Assembly (NCBI GenBank): GCA_947475245.1
Contig: CANJLW010000001.1
Span: 348,025 to 412,024, forward strand
From: Acetobacteraceae bacterium
Lineage (GTDB): Bacteria > Pseudomonadota > Alphaproteobacteria > Acetobacterales > Acetobacteraceae
Reading direction: 5' to 3'
DNA: 64,000 nucleotides
The position numbers were made by a program, and so were the translations under genes. Below, one piece after another: positions 62,567-64,000 of this stretch; within the stretch, counting starts at the first letter, position 1; each line of letters starts with the position of its first letter. The notes beneath the pieces were generated by a model that was not told the origin of the DNA, searched no databases, and saw only the letters and a program-made list of their open reading frames with translations.

Positions 62567-64000
62567 TCGGAGTCTGTTCGCACGCGGGTTCGGCCTTGCC
62601 GACGCCGTTCCTCGATCATGAACTGGAACCGCTGCTGCATCGCCTCGGAGCCATGTCATCGTCGGATTGGCCGCCAATCCGGCCGGCGGCAATTGGGGCG
62701 GACTCGGCGCGGGTGCGTCGGCAGGTGCTGGCGCCGCTGGCGCGGGCCCTCGGTTACGATGGCCTGACACGGCAGGACCCGGTCGTGACGCGTGAAGGCG
62801 CGGAGGACGGCGGCTGGCTTGCGGAGCGGGTTGGGGGTGCGAGTCTGCGGGTTTGGACGATCGCCGCCGGCGCGCCGCCGGACTCGCCCCTTGCGCGGGG
62901 GCATGCCTATCGCTTCAGCCCGTCACGCATTGCCCATCGGGTGCTGCGTGCCCGCGGCGAAATCGCGGGGTTGCTGACCGACGGCATCGAAATACGCCTG
63001 CTGATCGCCGATCCCGCTTTGCCCGACAGTCATGTCGGCTTTGCGCTCGACGATGCCGATCCCGCGGGGGTCGCGGCGCTGCGCGCGATGGTCGGTGCCG
63101 GGGCCGGCCGGACATTGACCGACGTTCTCGACGCCGCGCGCCTGTATCAAAGCCGCGTCACGCAGGATTTGCGCGTGCGCGCGCGTGCCGCGATCGAGGG
63201 GTTCGTGCAGGGCGTGCTGGACCATCCCGCCAACCGAGCGCTGTTGCCGGACGCGGATCAGGGTTTGGCCGAAACGCTATGGGCGGAAGGGCTGATTCTG
63301 ATCTATCGCCTGTTGTTCATCCTGAAACTGGAAAGTGGGGAGGAGGCGGGACGGGGCTTTGGGTTTGCCGGCACCGAACTCTGGCGGAGCAGTCTCTCGC
63401 CCAATCGGGCGCTGGGGCCGCTCGCGCGACGCCGGATGGATCACGGGCAGAACACGGGCCGCATGCTGGAAGACGGGTTGCGTCAGGTCTTTCGTCTGTT
63501 CCGCGATGGGATTTCCACAACCGCGCTGTGCATCGCGCCCCTGGGCGGTGCCCTGTTCGACACCTGCGCGATGCCAAGGCTGGAAGCGCTGGCGTGGGGC
63601 GAGGATGCGGTCGCGCATCTGCTGGACCAACTGCTGTGGACCCGCGGGACGGGCGGCGAACGGGCGCGCGTGCATTACGGCTCGCTGGATGTGGAGGAAC
63701 TCGGGCGCGTCTACGAGGCGTTGTTGGAACTCGAACCCGGCCTGGCGCGCCGGACGATGCGGCGGACCCGGCGCGGGAAGCAGGAGGTCGTGGCGCGCGC
63801 CGTCGACGGTCCCACCGACAGGGATGACGGGGTGGAGACCATCCCGGCGGGACGGTTCTTTCTGCGCGCCGGGTTGGGACGCAAGGCAACCGGTGCCTAC
63901 TACACGCCGCACACCTTGGTCGCGGTGCTGGTGCGGGAGACTTTGGGCCCGCTGGTCGCGCGCGACAGCCCCGACGACAATCCCGATCCGGCGGCGATCC
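62563..64000 (+). CDS. drmMI: N6-adenine DNA methyltransferase, DISARM DrmMI-like, cut by window end
   Basis: The first 479 codons of a gene that continues past the window. The GTG start at 62563 overlaps the helicase stop; the first in-frame ATG is at 62653. The visible part is an N-terminal helical region, including GLILIYRLLFILKLESGEEAGRGF, and ends at the segment leading to the methylase core: GAYYTPHTLVAVLVRETLGPLV, the motif that precedes the SAM-binding domain in Eco57I-type N6-adenine methylases. The NPPY catalytic motif lies beyond the window. Position after a DrmD-like helicase supports DrmMI; a BREX PglX-like enzyme is the main alternative. Confidence 0.78.
   Translation, partial: MIGVCSHAGSALPTPFLDHELEPLLHRLGAMSSSDWPPIRPAAIGADSARVRRQVLAPLARALGYDGLTRQDPVVTREGAEDGGWLAERVGGASLRVWTIAAGAPPDSPLARGHAYRFSPSRIAHRVLRARGEIAGLLTDGIEIRLLIADPALPDSHVGFALDDADPAGVAALRAMVGAGAGRTLTDVLDAARLYQSRVTQDLRVRARAAIEGFVQGVLDHPANRALLPDADQGLAETLWAEGLILIYRLLFILKLESGEEAGRGFGFAGTELWRSSLSPNRALGPLARRRMDHGQNTGRMLEDGLRQVFRLFRDGISTTALCIAPLGGALFDTCAMPRLEALAWGEDAVAHLLDQLLWTRGTGGERARVHYGSLDVEELGRVYEALLELEPGLARRTMRRTRRGKQEVVARAVDGPTDRDDGVETIPAGRFFLRAGLGRKATGAYYTPHTLVAVLVRETLGPLVARDSPDDNPDPAAI

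Noticed and set aside
62563-64000. Reading the final gene as a BREX PglX methylase
   Set aside because: PglX is also Eco57I-like, but BREX operons place it with brxC and pglZ rather than overlapping a SNF2 helicase of this kind. DISARM fits better, though the cut gene leaves this open.
1-64000. CRISPR arrays, insertion sequences, rRNA genes
   Set aside because: No regularly spaced repeats, transposase-like proteins, terminal inverted repeats or rRNA stretches were seen anywhere in the window.

Overview
The window is high-GC DNA from an alphaproteobacterium, most likely of the Rhodospirillales/Acetobacteraceae type. This is inferred from gene content and order, not from a phylogenetic test. 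The main markers are the dusB-ntrB-ntrC-ntrY-ntrX nitrogen cluster, the three-gene proton-translocating transhydrogenase (pntAA/pntAB/pntB), the cobS-cobT-DnaJ-BolA neighbourhood, a C4-pathway 5-aminolevulinate synthase next to ccmFGHI, and several oxidoreductase and solute-uptake clusters. No insertion sequence, prophage or CRISPR array was found. One tRNA gene, tRNA-Glu(UUC), is present.

Layout. 0.1-7.4 kb: a polytopic membrane protein, a compact livHMGF amino-acid ABC transporter without its binding protein, then a tight minus-strand run of PEP-CTERM protein, SRAP peptidase and NagA. 7.5-10.5 kb: a Bug-type binding protein, a DUF6165 protein and a TPR protein. 10.6-15.1 kb: an amidohydrolase, two SDRs and a Baeyer-Villiger-type monooxygenase, closed by a clear hairpin terminator. 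15.2-21.4 kb: tRNA-Glu, recJ and glpX on the minus strand, divergent from a nitrate-type nrtABC transporter. 21.5-22.4 kb: a two-gene cassette that I read as a Tae1-type (Tse1-like) type VI amidase effector and its Tai1-type periplasmic immunity protein, with no T6SS structural gene in the window. 22.4-27.3 kb: an AtzH-like protein, an SDR, an NHL-repeat protein, an unrecognised 533-residue protein and a TauD/TfdA dioxygenase. 27.4-34.7 kb: dusB-ntrBC-ntrYX, one translationally coupled nitrogen-control operon. 34.7-42.8 kb: a membrane-anchored trypsin-like protease, an acyl-CoA ligase, oligoendopeptidase F, an ABC1/UbiB kinase, a CCDC90-like coiled-coil protein and two divergent SDRs separated by a 28-bp tandem repeat. 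42.9-46.0 kb: pntAA-pntAB-pntB. 46.1-50.7 kb: a second PEP-CTERM protein, cobT, cobS, a J-domain protein and bolA. 50.7-53.6 kb: a YeeE/YedE sulfur transporter divergent from an Lrp/AsnC regulator, an RHH protein and a DUF2889 protein. 53.8-59.4 kb: hemA-ccmF-ccmG-ccmH-ccmI, linking haem synthesis to cytochrome c maturation. 59.5-64.0 kb: a SNF2-type helicase overlapping an N6-adenine methyltransferase that runs off the window. This pair matches the drmD-drmMI start of a class 1 DISARM anti-phage system.

The two most interesting regions are accessory. One is the Tae1/Tai1-like toxin-immunity pair at 21.5-22.4 kb. The other is the DISARM-like locus at the right edge. Its leader has a 10-bp hairpin that buries a perfect GGAGGT ribosome binding site, followed by an in-frame eight-codon ORF that stops directly against the helicase start codon.
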